Source: Agrocybe praecox
Lineage: Eukaryota; Basidiomycota; Agaricomycetes; Agaricales; Agrocybaceae
Direction of reading: 5' to 3'
Length of the DNA: 64,000 nucleotides
Assembly (NCBI GenBank): GCA_964017145.1
Contig: OZ024840.1
Location: forward strand, 1,426,001 to 1,490,000
The notes beneath the pieces were generated by a model. That model saw nothing but the letters and a program-made list of their open reading frames with translations, was not told the DNA's origin and did no database searches. Shown in pieces: positions 36,093 to 46,612 of this stretch. A program made the translations under genes and the position numbers. Each line of letters opens with the position of its first letter. Positions within the stretch are counted from its first letter, which is position 1.

Positions 36093-36296
36093 AGAGTAAT
36101 TTGAATGCTTATTAGAGTGCATTCATTAAATAAAAAGTGAGGCCAGGCTTTCTGGTCATCTTAAAAACTCGAAATTTCAAACGGACCTGCACTCGAGTGC
36201 CGTGAGAACATATCGAGACGATTCGCTTATCAAATTTTATCGATGAAGGTTATCGTCCGACATCATCCAGTATCCTTCCCTTCCAGCCAACCTGCT

Positions 36297-37810
36297 ATGC
36301 CAAATCCAAAGGGCATAAATCAATACCAGGACTGCCGTAAGTATTTCTTTTTTAATAATAAGATCTTTTCGACTTATCTGTGGGTGCTCAGCCAGCCCTG
36401 ATGACGAGGATTTCGCCCAAATTCTAAGGGATTATCACAGGAGGGGAATTACGTCTCCAAAAATCATTCATGAACTCCTTTTAAAAGAACATAAAATTAG
36501 TATCAGGTGAGCCACCTTTTTCCTCACGCTAATATTTGTATTTTAATGCACTTCCGATTACTTCATCCAGCGAAAGAAGCTTATTTCGTCGAAGAAAGAG
36601 TTTGGGATTGATGGGCAGCAGCTCTACAACACAGAGTCTGCCAGAAACTACCAAAAGACAGTATGTTCTGGATGAACTTGCCAATGACCCACTCGGAAAT
36701 CATGGCCCAAACACCGTGCGCGAAAATGTTCTTCACCGAACTGGACTTCTCCTTACCAGGTATGGCCGATAATTCTATAAATATCCTTCCTACATATATG
36801 TGTTATTTGACAGGCAATATATACGCGACGAAATGCGTTTGCACAACCCAGAAGGTTTCGAACATCGTGCACCAACCGCTAAGAAGATCCATCGAATCCC
36901 GTTGACTGCAGATGGGCCTCACGATGAATGGTCAGCAGACGGACACGATAAGCTGGTTTCAATTGGGTTTCCAATTTGGGGAGTTAGAGATAAGTGGTCG
37001 TCGAAGTGGCTCGGGCTCTGGGTTATCCCAAATAACCGCTTGAAGCTTGCAGTTGCATATCTTTATCTCAGCCTGGTTTACGAGCTTGGAGGAATGCCTG
37101 TCCAAAGCACCACTGACTGTGGCTCGGAGACAACAAGAATATTCTCTCTCGCAAACGCAATGAGGTATGTTTCTTCTATTTTTTATCTGAATTTTGTTGC
37201 TGACCATCTCAAAAGGGAAGTTTTGTTCGAGGAATTTTCGGAGGATGGAGACTGCCCTGTTCATAAATTTATGACCAGTATTAGGAACATTACCGTTGAG
37301 CGAGGATGGTTCCGATTGCGCATCAACTGGGGTGACAATATCAAAGTTGTCTTCGAGTCTGGTGCTCATCTCTACAATCCTGCCGATCCTATTCATTAGT
37401 ATGTTCATAAGGTTATTTATGTTATTTATGAGATTTTCTAACTACGCTACAGCGAGGTCTTTCAATGGCTGTGGCCAAGGTTTATTCAACAGGAACTTGA
37501 TGAATTTCGAGCTTTTCAAAACGATCATGTTATCCGTCGAGACAACAACAAAATCTTGCCGTCCGGTGTCTCGCCCAATATCGCATATACTCTACATGAA
37601 AAATACAATGGGAAGTATTGCCTGATTCCCATCGACAGAGAGATCGTGAAGGAGCTTATGGATGGAATTGGGGAAAGTGTTATTCAATTTGTGACACCAG
37701 AAGCTGCAGCGAGAGCGGAGATGGTATTTTCAAGCTTAAATATTAGAACACTTTCAAAGGGTAATATTTGGCATGTATTTACGTTAATGGTTGTGGAAAT
37801 GAGAAAATAA
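36297..37810 (+). CDS. Integrase-like DDE transposase
   Basis: Catalyses cutting and joining of the element's ends. Six exons join in phase: 36297-36336, 36392-36506, 36571-36759, 36814-37164, 37216-37398 and 37453-37810, giving 411 aa with no internal stop. The start MPNPKG precedes an N-terminal helix-turn-helix-like region: PDDEDFAQILRDYHRRGITS, then SERSLFRRRKSLGL, which resembles the specificity end of bacterial IS3-type proteins. The retroviral-integrase-fold core has D157 (EWSADGHDKL), D216 (STTDCGSET) and E260 (ITVERGW), with spacing D-43-E. The C-terminal part has FQWLWPRFIQQELDEF and KILPSGVSPNIAY. This family is common in Agaricomycete genomes and is usually called 'integrase core domain protein'. 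The gene is intact and lies within TIRs, so it is probably functional. It converges on the kinase gene. Confidence 0.9.
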
Positions 37811-37824
37811 AATACTGTAAAAAC

Positions 37825-40492
37825 TTAAAATCCAACGCGAAGAGGATGAACCCTATCAGCCATAGACCCATTTCCCGAAGAACTGCGTTCTAAGACATTT
37901 GCGTTACCGTCATTACTGGTGTCCTGCACATCAGCATTAACAGTAGTCAGTTTCTCTGGAGCTTGTGGCTTCTTTCCCATTCGCCTTTTTTCCTTTCTGT
38001 TTTCATCATATTCCTGCTTGTGTGCCTTGAATTCGGCCTCGGATTCGTCAGTCGAGAGCTCATATGACATCATATCGAGATCCTTCTTTGCAAGATCAGG
38101 AAGATTGAGCTTCTTGCAGTAGTTATTGCACTTATGCGTCTTCATATACTTCTCGATGACTGGCCTTCCACCGTCCCAGTAGCCACACGATGGTCCAGAC
38201 CTAAAAATATGGATATATCAGTAATTCAAGTACCTGCATCATTAAACCGTGTACGTACTTTGTATGGGCTTGCGGATCAAACATAATAAACTCCTGTGTT
38301 GTGAGTGTACCGGGCGTAAGAAGACCTTTTAATCATATGAGAAAAATACTTAAAAGTTAAAAAAGAAGTGAGTAGCGTACCTTGAACATCAGCAAATAAA
38401 ACATTGCCATAGCTATTGCAAAATGCCGAGTGTACAAATGATTCTACAATAGCGCCAATACCTAGGGCATAGTTGTCGAACTCTTGGTTTCCGCTAAACT
38501 TTAATTCTTGATATTGTTGGTCACCGATGGGCAAAAGTGGAGCGGCAAGAAAATGATTAAAGTAAAGACTGGCATTTTTATCAGCGGCCGATCCTACAGT
38601 TGCGAGCGGAGTAACCAATTCGCCAACAAAGGTACCCATGACATTCCAAGCAAGCTCTGTTAAAGACAATAAATAAAGACTTTATGTGCAAAATTCAGGA
38701 CTCACTGGGAAGCTTATCAACAATTCGTTTTTCCGATGCCTTAAGATAATAGAGACGCAGGAAATATTGGCCAAGGACGAGAAGACGAAGCTCAGCCAGA
38801 AGATCTTCTCGGTTTTCTGCAGCAGTTGAACGCATTGGGCAGCTCTGGAAAATTGCATACTCTTTTCCCTGATATGTTCCCTACATAATGAGAGCGCTAA
38901 ATCAGCATTGTGGGCGTTTATTTGAACGAACCCCAAGACTTACTTTAAAAGCATATTTTGTATAGCCTTTGGCAATATATCCTCCCTTCGGCTTTTCTTC
39001 CTTCTTGTACTTCTGCCATCCTTTGACGATCTCGATCTTCTCAGAAATGGAAGATATCTTCTTTGTTACTGCACCAGACTCGTCAATAGAATAATCTATT
39101 TTATAGAACATAAAATCCTCATAATCGTGGCCGCCGCTGACTTCATCGCTGCTGACTTCACGAAATGCTCGAAATGCACTTTTAGACCGAGGGCCACTAT
39201 TGAAAGTCAGTCGTGGTAAATCTAAGCGGTCGGGAATAGATGAGAAATTTGTAGGGTACGCATAATTAGAAGACATACCTTTTCTTGCGCTGTTTATAAC
39301 AGTGCGACGTTTTTTCGGAGGAGGTGAGGCTGTGCCTGATGCAGGTTTAGCAGATTTGCGACTGCTTGGGATAGCTTCGAAATCGTAGTCCCCATCGTCA
39401 TCATCGTCTAAATAGCTCAAGTGATTCTCTTCGGTGGCCTCCGCCTATATTACAGTCAGCATAGTATGTAACAATGTTATAAAAAAGCACGAAAAATACC
39501 TTTTCATAAGTAGTGATCCGTAAAGGAATCTTACTTTCCTTGATCGCTTTTTCATTTATAAGACGATGGATCTTGAGTTGGTTGAACAAATTTTCGATAG
39601 ACCCCAAAATGTAGGTACTGTCGATGTCAGTGACAGTACCTCCTTGAGTAATTCCAATGTTAATGGAGTCGCTTTTGAAAAGGTGAGCAATGAGAGAATG
39701 AAGTTTGAAGAAATAAGTAAACTTACATATTGAACTCAAGGACTGCCTTTGGCTCCGGGATTTGGGCATATTTATTCTCGATTTTTTTGAGAAGATCCAT
39801 GAAAAAGGAATACGCGCTGAGATTAAACGCAGCATCTTCAGCGAACATGTTCATTTGAACCTGAAGAATAATAACACATGTTGTGAGGAATGACTTGAAA
39901 AATAAGGCATTACTCACCTTCTTTGAATTGCCATTACTCTGACGACCACCTTTCCTTGGCCAAAAAAATACCTGGATTTCCATACGAAGAGTCTCGATTT
40001 TATTTGAATGTCGACGAAGGGTATCAATCCTAGCCTCTCTTGGTGCAACTGATACTGTAGGCTTCTTCTGGAATAGACGACTGCCGCTCGCTGACTTCTC
40101 CCGAACCGCCGCAACCTCATTGATTCGCAATGCGATTGTCTTTACCGACTCCGCAGCAGCTGAAGTAGCTGAATACCCTGCTCGTTCCTTTAATTTCTGC
40201 CTTACATTCATTAGAAAGTCACAACTTACCAGACAATCTAGGCTTGCACGAGCCGCAGTATTCTTCGGCAAGAAATCGGTATACAACACCACATCCAAGG
40301 CATTGTGGGTCCTTCTATTTAAACAATAAAGTCAATAAACAAGCTCCTCTAATATATACTTGTACAAGTATAACTCACATCAATGTTTGGCCACTCGATT
40401 GGATCAGCATCCAACTTCTTCGTGCATCGAGAGCAATTAGTTCCAGGGGACAGATGTATAAAGTCTTGTGCACAGCTAGAGCAAAGAGGCAT
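37825..40492 (-). CDS. Zinc-ribbon alpha-kinase (MHCK/EF2K family) carried by the transposon
   Basis: Predicted atypical Ser/Thr kinase. Ten exons join in phase: 40379-40492, 40230-40314, 40177-39918, 39860-39727, 39671-39500, 39444-38944, 38880-38706, 38656-38381, 38325-38259 and 38200-37825 (719 aa). A 57-nt in-frame stretch near 39240-39280 (GTATGT...CTTAG) may be a further intron. The N-terminus has four CxxC pairs (C4/C7, C20/C23, C43/C46, C58/C61), likely two zinc ribbons. The middle is basic and acidic low-complexity sequence. The kinase domain begins about residue 405: KGYTKYAFK, GTYQGKEYAIF, then NREDLLAELRLLVLGQYFL and FVHSAFCNSYGNVLFADVQG (D570). It continues FDPQAHT (589-594), a Gly-containing SGPSCGYWDGG, and the zinc-binding THKCNNYC (H617, C619, C623). 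These are the hallmarks of alpha-kinases. An acidic/basic tail follows. The ATP-site lysine was not assigned with confidence. Confidence 0.88.
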
Positions 40493-41073
40493 ATTGAATA
40501 GAGTTCGATGGTGCGATCACAAGATATGTAGCAGAGTAACTGAAGATAACACGTTGAGTTTGTAAAAGAACTTGAAAGGTAGCCACTTAAATATTCTCCG
40601 GCTAAGAACACTATGGAACACCGTCGAAAATACAGTGCAGTGATAAAAAAACATGTGTTTTTGAAAGCTCCTATTTCAGGGATGAAACCTATGGTATTTG
40701 ATTTTCTACCACTAAGATCATGCATGATGACGATAAATTAAACGAGGATTGTTCAGAAGTTCTTAGTAAGTAGGCTGTTTGCTTCGTGTAGCTGGTATTC
40801 ATAGCGGGAAATAATGTCTATAATTACAGAAGAGCTATCACAAAGCATGTAAAACATGTTCATGAGTATTACAGAGGATATAAGAACCATGTAAGTAGCC
40901 CAACGCGTCGACACGTTGAAGTCCAAATACATCACGTTCGCATCAAATATGCGTTCTCACGGTGCTCGGCATACATTCGATCGAAAAGGTTTCATGTTTT
41001 CAATTGCCAGAGGACCTGGCCTCGGTTTTTATGTGGTTTTTACGTTTAAATATACATATAGAGTATAATTGTC

Positions 41074-41168
41074 GACTACGGTATAATACTGGTTCATACT
41101 TTGTGAGATATGAGTAGAATTAGCAAACAAGCGGCGGGTTCGGCATTATTCGCCGAACTTTGAAATTA
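41074..41168 (-). repeat. Inner inverted repeat, right copy
   Basis: Reverse complement of the 35995-36092 block, with the perfect 21-mer at 41080-41100 (GGTATAATACTGGTTCATAC+T). It includes GTTCGGCATTATTCGCCGAAC, itself a small palindrome. Confidence 0.78.
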
Positions 41169-41413
41169 CATGAAACGAACATATTTGAAATTTCAAAAAG
41201 CTGATACCCGTCGGGGGTCCAAGATTTTTGGCAGGGATACTCTGCATATATATGTAGTACATATTATAAAGGCTTCTTTTAAATTTGGTGGGTTCCTCGA
41301 ACGGGGCAGTACAATTGAGCTCAACGAACACCTTATCCGGCACGAGTTTCCATAAATAGCACGACGCCGCGAGCAGTCACATGGTTGTGGATACAAATAC
41401 CGATCAGTCCTTC

Positions 41414-41481
41414 ATCATTTTCAATATCACCAAATGCAAAGTGCAAAGTGCAAACGAAGCTGGCAGTGATGGCCGACCGTA
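41414..41481 (-). repeat. Right terminal inverted repeat, outer block
   Basis: Matches the left end at 66/68 and terminates GGCCGACCGTA at 41481. Confidence 0.88.
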
Positions 41482-41487
41482 CCTAAC
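41482..41487. repeat. Right target-site duplication CCTAAC
   Basis: Identical to 35578-35583 and directly abuts the TIR. It marks the insertion as a single event that has not been scrambled. Confidence 0.85.
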
Positions 41488-42430
41488 TTGATGATAGATG
41501 ATTTCCCGAGAGTCGCATGCACATACCGCAACAGTATGCCATCTAGCAATATCCCCTCACGTCCCCTTCCTGCAACAACAGCAACTCAATCTCCTGTACA
41601 TGTCCCTGTCAGCGGGGGGTGGAGTGAGTTAGTATGTAATTGAAAATGATAATGATTGATACGATGCTCACATACATACTTGATATATCCTCGGTCCTGT
41701 TCGGCTAACGCACTCGGCCAACAAAAATACTTATATACTTACTTATACATATCTACATGTACAAGCCGCAACTTCTTACGCTTAGATTATCCAAACAACG
41801 CAACATCCAATATTTCCCGAGTCCGATGGACTTGTCTTCTTCCTTCCAGAAGGCCAGAGCAGCTCCAGGGTTACTTTGCCCAGGGATATTTAAGAATGCA
41901 CGCTTGTCTACGCTCGTATAGAGTATAAATATCAAACAAGTCCAGAAGGAGAATCCACCGGTATCGAGGTGTTAATAATTCACCCAGGAGGATAGGCAAG
42001 GGGCCTTGAAAATGCTTAGCAACCCTTGGATGGGCTCTTCACATGTGGCGGCGTTCCTGTTGGTTGAATGTGAGTGATCCTGCTATATATATATAGAGTT
42101 GAGTTGGGACATGACAACACATGCACCAATCGCTTGGATATCAAGATTAGCTTCCTAAAATTAACCATGATCTTCGCCCATTATGGAAAAAAAGCTGTGA
42201 ACACATACATACCGAGTCCCGAGAAGATTGGGAAAAAAGAAAGGCAGATGATCAAAAAGCAATCGTCAGTTCCAAAAATACTTTCCGCAGTCTACATAGT
42301 CAACAGAGGCTAAATGACCGCACGGAAAGAACCGGGAGATAAATGAAGAACACGAGCAAACCCTTTCAGAATAAACATATATGTAAAAACATAATTAATA
42401 GCATATGTCATTGCATGAGAACAGCTAACA
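41488..42430. other. Intergenic between transposon and BRL1
   Basis: 943 bp with no supported gene; AT-rich with short TATA runs (ATATATATATAG near 42085). Probably the 3' flank of BRL1 plus pre-insertion intergenic DNA. Confidence 0.4.
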
Positions 42431-43884
42431 TTATTTTATTTTCGCGGCCACACCTCCTTCTAGTCGCCTTCTTCTCGATGGCTCTTCAAAATCTTCTTCG
42501 GACCGGTAGCGACCCCACCCTGGAGTACCACCAGAAGCCAAGTAATTCCCGTATTGATGAGGCACGGACGGTGCAATAGGAAATGACGGCACAGGATGAT
42601 GCATGGTTTCGGCGATAGGTTGGTGCTTTGAGCGGTACAACGAAAGCAGGGTATTAATGAAGACGGTTAAAAAGGCCAGCGATGTCAAGGTGAATATCTA
42701 TTAGAGTATAGTGTGATTAGCATGCCTCTCATCTATATGAAAGCTTACGCACCAGGGTCTTCCAGCTTATTGGCTCGACGAACCCATTTATGACTTCCGC
42801 GATCAGCTCGGCCCCAACCTTTGCACGCCCCACGACTGTAGGGTCTCGATTCATGCAAGCTTCCCAGTTGGCACACTGTTGGATCATAGCGGGGATAATA
42901 TTTCCCTCTGCACACCGATTGTCCTTAAATTGCAGAGCGCACATGCTGATTTCCTGTATGATGTCTAGGCCACGATTAATCCCTGCACTGATCGGCGAAA
43001 CGTGCTCGACTAACCTTGAGAATACTCTGAGATGCGTAATTGCACATCACGTTGGACCGTTATAATGAACTGCACGAAGAGGTACAGGAAGATCAGGATT
43101 AAAGATAAGTTAAAGAAAAACTGAAGGTATCTAATAGATAAGTATGTAAGCGCTATATTTCTTAAAAATAGAACGTTCGACATGACACTCACCCAAGGAG
43201 AACATAAGGCGTGTCGGATGGTGGAGCAGGATGGGCAGGCATATTCAGAGTATAATGATTCGATGTAGTTTTCGATGTAGTTCGGCTCAAGGCTTTCTGT
43301 CCCTCTTCCTCACTTTCTTCTCCAGAACTCGATTCAGCTTCGTCTTCATTCGCCCTTCGCCTCCGTGACTGGCTAAACTTCGCTCGTTGCTTGAAGACTC
43401 GTCTCAGCCCTCCAGTTGCCACAGGTCTGGTATCTGGCTCCTCCTTCATAGGACTCGACTCTTCACTCGTTTCCTCATTCTTACGAGGACTAGCTTCGCT
43501 CATGTCCACATCTTTTAGCTCAGGAAATGCTTTGGCCGGCGAGAATTGTGGTGGCGGCGCCCATGGGTGTGTTTGTGGTTCTTGTGGGAGAGGAGTAGGT
43601 TGGAATAAAAACGGAACATTCTGGTTAGCCCCAAACACAGGTTGTTGAGGCGCACTCAGAAGCGAAGGAGTTGTTGGATTCAGATGGTCGTGAGAGCCTA
43701 GTACATTGAGTCAGAGATCAGAGAGCAACAAATGAGTACATGACACAAGCATACGTTTCCTAGGTGTATTAGAAGTATCGTCACCGCCAGTAGCCCATGC
43801 TGGCTTTATAGAGCTGCGGTTTGTCCACTCGTAGTCCATGGGAGCCTCTTTCGACCTTTGATTGAATGTGTATCGTGACGCCAT
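42431..43884 (-). CDS. BRL1: Nuclear envelope protein BRL1/BRR6
   Basis: Integral nuclear-envelope protein needed for nuclear-pore assembly and lipid balance (Brr6/Brl1 family). The start at 43884 is MASRYTFNQRSKEAPMDYEW. After an intron a Pro-rich and then acidic, Ser-rich N-domain follows. Transmembrane segment 1 is YLQFFFNLSLILIFLYLFVQF. The lumenal domain contains the family's four cysteines in ISMCALQFKDNRCAEGN and IQQCANWEACMNRDP. An amphipathic stretch (VINGFVEPISWKTL) leads to transmembrane segment 2 (FTLTSLAFLTVFINTLLSLY). The C-terminus is short and basic and ends AAKIK at 42431. The two TM segments, the four Cys and the CxxWExCM-like motif fit the family well. BRL1 and BRR6 cannot be told apart by eye. 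Confidence 0.9.
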
Positions 43885-44129
43885 TAGTAGTTGGTATCTT
43901 GGAGGTATTTAATGGTATTCAGAGGCAGAATTTTCCGCAACGAGTCTAATGTAGATATGTGGTACGAAAGCCTCCTCTCGTCGGGATGAGTGATGGAAAG
44001 AGTGTGCTAGCAAACCATCAACTTTTTTCGTTGACGCGTTAGTCACGTGCACCCAATTGCACATCGACCACTGTAAGTCTGACTGAAGGCTTTGTTCAAG
44101 TTCAATTCATATACCATCGTCCAACGACT
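43885..44129. promoter_or_regulatory. Divergent promoter BRL1 / CLPP
   Basis: 245 bp between start codons. It contains GTCACGTGCACC with an E-box CACGTG near 44043 and ACGCGT near 44034. Confidence 0.4.
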
Positions 44130-45274
44130 ATGTTGGGACGCAATGTACTCCTTTCAGCTCTTCGAACGTCTATAGCCTGCTCGAGAAGAAGATTTCATCC
44201 TTTAGCAGGACAGTCAATACGGGCTATTACGGACCAGTGGCAAACACCTCCATCCGCCAACCTGGTACCAATAGTCATTGAACAGACGGTAAGAACACTG
44301 TTTGTATACCGCACCGTGCTTAACCTATTGGACTATAGGGAAGAGGTGAGAGATCATACGACATATTCTCTCGTCTCCTCAGAGAGCGCGTAATAATGCT
44401 ACACGGACCTGTGAGTTTGTAATTTGCTGCGTGTAATTTTAATGTTTACTAGACGACTCTGGACAGATACGGGACTCTGATTCGACATTAATCGTCGCAC
44501 AAATGTTATTTTTGGAGGCCGAAGATTCTACGAAACCGATACATCTATACATCAACTCTCCTGGCGGGAGCGTAACTGCAGGACTTGCTATATATGACAC
44601 AGTACGATACCTGTTTGCCTGGGTTGCATTTGTAAACTAATTATGCAGATGCAGGTGGAATTTTGACTCTATTACAGCCTCAAATGGACCTCTGATTGAC
44701 ATCTTCTACAGTATGTCTCTTCTCCCATTCACACATACAGCTTGGGTTTAGCGGCGTCCATGGGTTCACTGCTTCTCGCCGCTGGAGAAAAGGGAAAACG
44801 ACACTGCTTGCCAAATGCGAGCATCATGATCCACCGTATGTGAGCAGCCTTATTATGCTCCCAGCCCCACTAACTTCTTTTTAGAGCCTTCCGGCGGTGC
44901 CTCGGGCCAAGCTTCTGATATTGCGATCCATGCTAAGGAAATATTACGGATACGGCGACTTCTAACTAGCATATACCAACACCATTGCTCTAAAGAAGGA
45001 GAAACCCAAGCCGAAGGCCTCGCACGTTTCGGTATGTATCATTTCTCCCCCCTTTTTCCGTTGTTGCCCCCCTCAAATGGTTAATCTCTCTACGCCACAA
45101 TAGAAACAGCACTAGAACGAGACTATTATATGACCGGTAAGCTTCAATCCATTCCCGCTCCTTCAACGAAAATTCTCAAATCTATCAATAGCCCAGGAAG
45201 CCATGGAATTTGGCATCGTGGACGGCATATTAGAGAAAAGACCTTCATCTGGCACTGACAGGTCTCCTGTATAG
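44130..45274 (+). CDS. CLPP: Mitochondrial ATP-dependent Clp protease proteolytic subunit
   Basis: Serine protease of the mitochondrial matrix, working with ClpX. Eight exons join in phase: 44130-44288, 44339-44410, 44467-44601, 44649-44654, 44712-44835, 44885-45031, 45104-45136 and 45192-45274 (252 aa). The presequence [27 protein letters not shown] is basic and mitochondrial in type. The mature part starts near [31 protein letters not shown]. The catalytic Ser is in [13 protein letters not shown], His in [18 protein letters not shown], and Asp in [13 protein letters not shown]. The oxyanion loop [19 protein letters not shown] is complete. The MQ of DTMQ comes from a 6-nt microexon. ClpP is absent from budding yeast but present in many basidiomycetes. 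The C-terminus is short ([13 protein letters not shown]). Confidence 0.93.
44649..44654 (+). other. 6-nt microexon ATGCAG in CLPP
   Basis: Introns 44602-44648 (47 nt) and 44655-44711 (57 nt), both GT-AG and phase 0, leave only ATGCAG between them. These two codons supply the M-Q of the conserved DTMQY. Without them the frame stays open but the conserved pair is lost; other splice choices introduce stops. Confidence 0.75.
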
Positions 45275-46612
45275 TTTATTATCCTATAGGCTTCCACGCC
45301 AAACTGGGGCTTGTAGTAAATATACTCCTGCTATTTGCTCACTGTTCTCGTGACAGTAGAAACATCTCACCCTTACCGGACGGGGAACAACGTACAGATA
45401 GATACTGTGCGATATGATAAGACAAGGGTTCTAACTTCATCTATCGGGGATTGCTCTTTTAGTCATGTGCTTCAGCACGGCTGTCTTCGACGATCGCAAC
45501 CTTCGCTTGTGACGAGGTGGACAACCTAAAATGGGTTAAGAAAATGGTTACGTCTTTTCCCAATCGTACAAATTCTCTCACTTGTCTGACTAGGTTCCCA
45601 AGCACTTAACGTGTATATTCCCCTGGAGACATTTGGCAGCTTCATTGTTTCCCATGGCCCATTGATTATTTTTCGACAACTCGTCAATAATGCCGCTGAC
45701 CAGATGATGGAGTTAACTCGGATTCAGTCGGACCATCTATCAGTGTTCAGTGCCTTTGGCTTCTCTACAAATAGCTACGAGTAAGCTGAACCGAGCCCAC
45801 CGCTTTGCGAATTCGAAGGAGTGCCATGTGCATCATCATTATCATCATTATAGCTCTCAACCAGTCCCGATGTACTTATGTTTAGCTAATATCGTCCGCT
45901 GGAATCAATCATCAATCGAACTTGCGTGTTTGGCATAATCCCTTTGTAGCCGGCTGCAACTCGATTTGATGAAGGTCAGGGAAAGATGATGATTACGCAT
46001 ACGGGATATAAGGTTCCATTCATCTGCCAGAACAAATTAATATAAGAAACAGGTGCGCTTGCTATATTTACTTTATGCTCAAGCTTTTCGAGTTGAGCCG
46101 GGATTATCTATACACACCGATGTGCTACCTTGTGTCATCGTCTTATGTCACCGTCAGAAAGGCGCTACCCAGCCGCTGTCGTTATAGTGCGTTTCATAAG
46201 CTGGCCTTGAGAGCGGGCGGCGGAAATCGAAAACCGATATAAGTTTAAAATCTTTTGGTTTGTCGAATGCCGATCAGCTTCACAACTCTCATGAGGTTTG
46301 ACCTCCCTGAGCTGATTAACCTTATTCTTAAATGAGTGTTTAAAAATAGCATCAACCCCCAACATGGTGCCTGGCGCCATGATTATCGCTCAAATCATGA
46401 TCAGGTAAGATAAATCAGTTTTCTGTCCTCTTCTTCTATCGAACAAAGGTAAAACAATTTATAGGAAAATAAAAATAATGTAGTATCATAGCAATCCAAT
46501 AGAGCATGTAAAACGTCCATACATAATATGAAATACACCGTCGTGATCCTTTGTTTACAGAGCAGGTCTACATATATTAAGCTAGCGAATAAGCAGTGGG
46601 GACGATGAAAAT
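45275..46612. other. Intergenic, CLPP / ADAM 3' ends
   Basis: 1.34 kb between convergent stop codons. It has an (ATC)n-type run near 45832 (CATCATCATTATCATCATTAT). No coding gene, tRNA or repeat family is recognised. Confidence 0.35.

Larger units (their letters stand above)
35584..41481. mobile_element. Complete integrase-type DNA transposon (IS3EU-like) carrying an alpha-kinase gene
   Basis: A 5,898-bp element with inverted ends TACGGTCGGCC...GGCCGACCGTA and a perfect 6-bp TSD (CCTAAC). The outer 68 bp of the two ends match at 66 positions (35584-35651 against 41414-41481). A second inverted block lies further in (about 35995-36092 against 41074-41168) and contains a perfect 21-bp core. 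Inside are two intact convergent genes: a DDE integrase-like transposase (+) and a zinc-finger/alpha-kinase protein (-). No LTRs, reverse transcriptase or helicase are present, so this is a cut-and-paste type. From memory, 6-bp TSDs and TAY...RTA ends are reported for the eukaryotic IS3EU superfamily, and both features fit. Superfamily assignment is inference; the boundaries are directly visible. Confidence 0.9.
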
